This document shows positions 4,948 to 5,656 of a stretch of 5,656 nt of DNA, piece by piece. The DNA is from JAENVT01 sp031412355. Its GTDB lineage: Bacteria > Actinomycetota > Acidimicrobiia > Acidimicrobiales > Ilumatobacteraceae. The notes beneath the pieces are model-generated. The model was not told the DNA's origin. It searched no databases and worked only from the letters and a program-made list of their open reading frames with translations. Made by a program: the position numbers and the translations under genes. Position 1 is the stretch's first letter, and each line of letters starts with the position of its first letter. Location: positions 1-5,656 of the forward strand of contig JANOCR010000190.1 of assembly GCA_031412355.1 (NCBI GenBank), written 5' to 3'.

Positions 4948-5656
4948 ATGGCCGTGACCGGGCGCACCGCCGCGGTGCTCGTCGTGCCGAACGGGACTCA
5001 TCGTCCCGAACCACTCGTCGTAGCTCTCGCCGCGTTGCATCCGACGTGGGAAGTGGCGGCGGTGTGGTGTGGTGACCCGCAGCTGCGACCACGATTGGAT
5101 GGCGTCGCCTGGCTGGGCGGGGGCATCGACGCCACCACGGAGGTGCGACTGGTCGCCGGCGAGGTGTTGGTGGGGGAGTGGTGCCGAGCCGTGGATGCAG
5201 CGGCCGGGCTTCTGGCGGACGGCGTCGAACGGGTGGTGCTGTTGTGGGTCGGCGCTTCGGCTGTGCTGTCGGGACTGGATGCACTGGCTGTTGGCCAGCA
5301 GCCGATGACACTCGTGACCCGCGCGGTCGACGACTTGCCCGATGATGGGCTAGCGCCCAGCGAAGCCGACCTGATGAGCGCGGGTCTGTACAGCACCAGC
5401 GCGGCTGTGTTCTGTTCGGGGGCTGGGCCGGCGCTGCAGTGGCTGGCTGCGAATCTCACCGGCAACGCGAACGTTGGCCACGTGTTGGCGCGCGCTGCGA
5501 ACCTGTTCGGTGCCGATGAGTGTGTCGACAAGTCGATCGGTGTGGGTTGGTGGCGATGGTCGGCTGCGGCGCCGGCGCTGCTCGATGTCGCCGGGTACGA
5601 CGCGCTCAATCCGTGGACGCTCGATCCCGACGCGTCGCGGCCGATGCGCGTCGAGT
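4948..5656 (+). CDS. Unidentified protein, GT-A-like without a visible DxD (3' end outside window)
   Basis: The frame is open from ATG 4948 to the window edge (236 residues so far) with strong GC-third-position codon use. GTG 4921 and GTG 4954 are alternative starts; none has a good ribosome-binding site. The order of elements resembles nucleotide-sugar-type transferases: an N-terminal Rossmann-like strand (AAVLVVPN), a mid-strand RVVLLWVGASAVLSGLDAL where those enzymes have 'LYLDADTVVLGPL', then GLYSTSAAVFCSG (~146) where they have 'GIYNTGFLAF', a Trp-rich helix (LQWLAANL), and GYDALNPWTLD (~216) where they have 'GYNVAYWNL'. The DxD position reads VGAS (residues 101-104), so metal-dependent catalysis of the usual kind would not be possible. 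Its divergent neighbour is a glycosyltransferase operon. The gene is probably glycan-related, but the assignment rests on weak pattern similarity only. Confidence 0.55.
   Translation, partial: MAVTGRTAAVLVVPNGTHRPEPLVVALAALHPTWEVAAVWCGDPQLRPRLDGVAWLGGGIDATTEVRLVAGEVLVGEWCRAVDAAAGLLADGVERVVLLWVGASAVLSGLDALAVGQQPMTLVTRAVDDLPDDGLAPSEADLMSAGLYSTSAAVFCSGAGPALQWLAANLTGNANVGHVLARAANLFGADECVDKSIGVGWWRWSAAAPALLDVAGYDALNPWTLDPDASRPMRVE

Noticed and set aside
4998..5609. 203-codon minus-strand frame at the right end
   Set aside because: Low-complexity Ser/Ala/Thr/Pro translation without a domain; the plus-strand frame from 4948 has better codon use and protein-like composition.
1..5656. CRISPR array, tRNA or rRNA
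   Set aside because: No regularly spaced long repeats with unique spacers and no tRNA-like or rRNA-like segments were found; the 23-bp-spaced repeats near 395-456 have only ~7-bp gaps.

Overview
The window is GC-rich bacterial DNA. Codons favour G or C in the third position, GTG starts are common, and short intergenic gaps lack obvious Rho-independent hairpins. This suggests a high-GC actinobacterium; an Acidimicrobiia-like (Ilumatobacter-type) chromosome is my guess from protein style only. It looks like a cell-surface polysaccharide or glycan-modification locus with a small accessory islet of toxin-type genes inserted in it.

Layout. (1) 1-414, plus strand: the C-terminal end of an FkbM-family SAM-dependent methyltransferase, running in from the left. 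Its last codons lie inside a short repeat. (2) 395-550: three copies of a ~16-bp repeat at exact 23-bp spacing, possibly the end of a dead insertion sequence. (3) 551-928, plus: a VapC-type PIN ribonuclease that has lost its native start and the first catalytic Asp, with no VapB antitoxin beside it. (4) 929-1122: a locally AT-richer regulatory region (about 49% GC by hand count over 961-1140) with an extended -10 element, a strong Shine-Dalgarno and four copies of TGTTGCC. (5) 1123-2610, plus: a large protein joining an AbiEi-antitoxin-like winged-helix N-terminus to a complete Fic (AMP-transferase) domain that carries its own inhibitory motif. (6) 2640-4600, minus and convergent with the Fic gene: a two-domain glycosyltransferase (GT-B/CgeB-like plus GT2), split by an apparent 1-nt deletion near 3939. 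(7) 4604-4897, minus: a 97-aa coiled-coil protein 3 bp upstream of the glycosyltransferase and co-directional with it. (8) 4948 to the right edge, plus and divergent: an unidentified protein that resembles GT-A nucleotide-sugar transferases but lacks a visible DxD.

How they fit together. The methyltransferase, the double glycosyltransferase, the coiled-coil protein and the right-edge protein suit assembly and decoration of an extracellular glycan. The broken vapC and the wHTH-Fic gene between them are of the toxin/antitoxin or defence type. The best candidate for something new is the wHTH-Fic gene with its repeat-studded promoter: it may be a one-gene toxin-antitoxin-like module whose DNA-binding half represses its own transcription.
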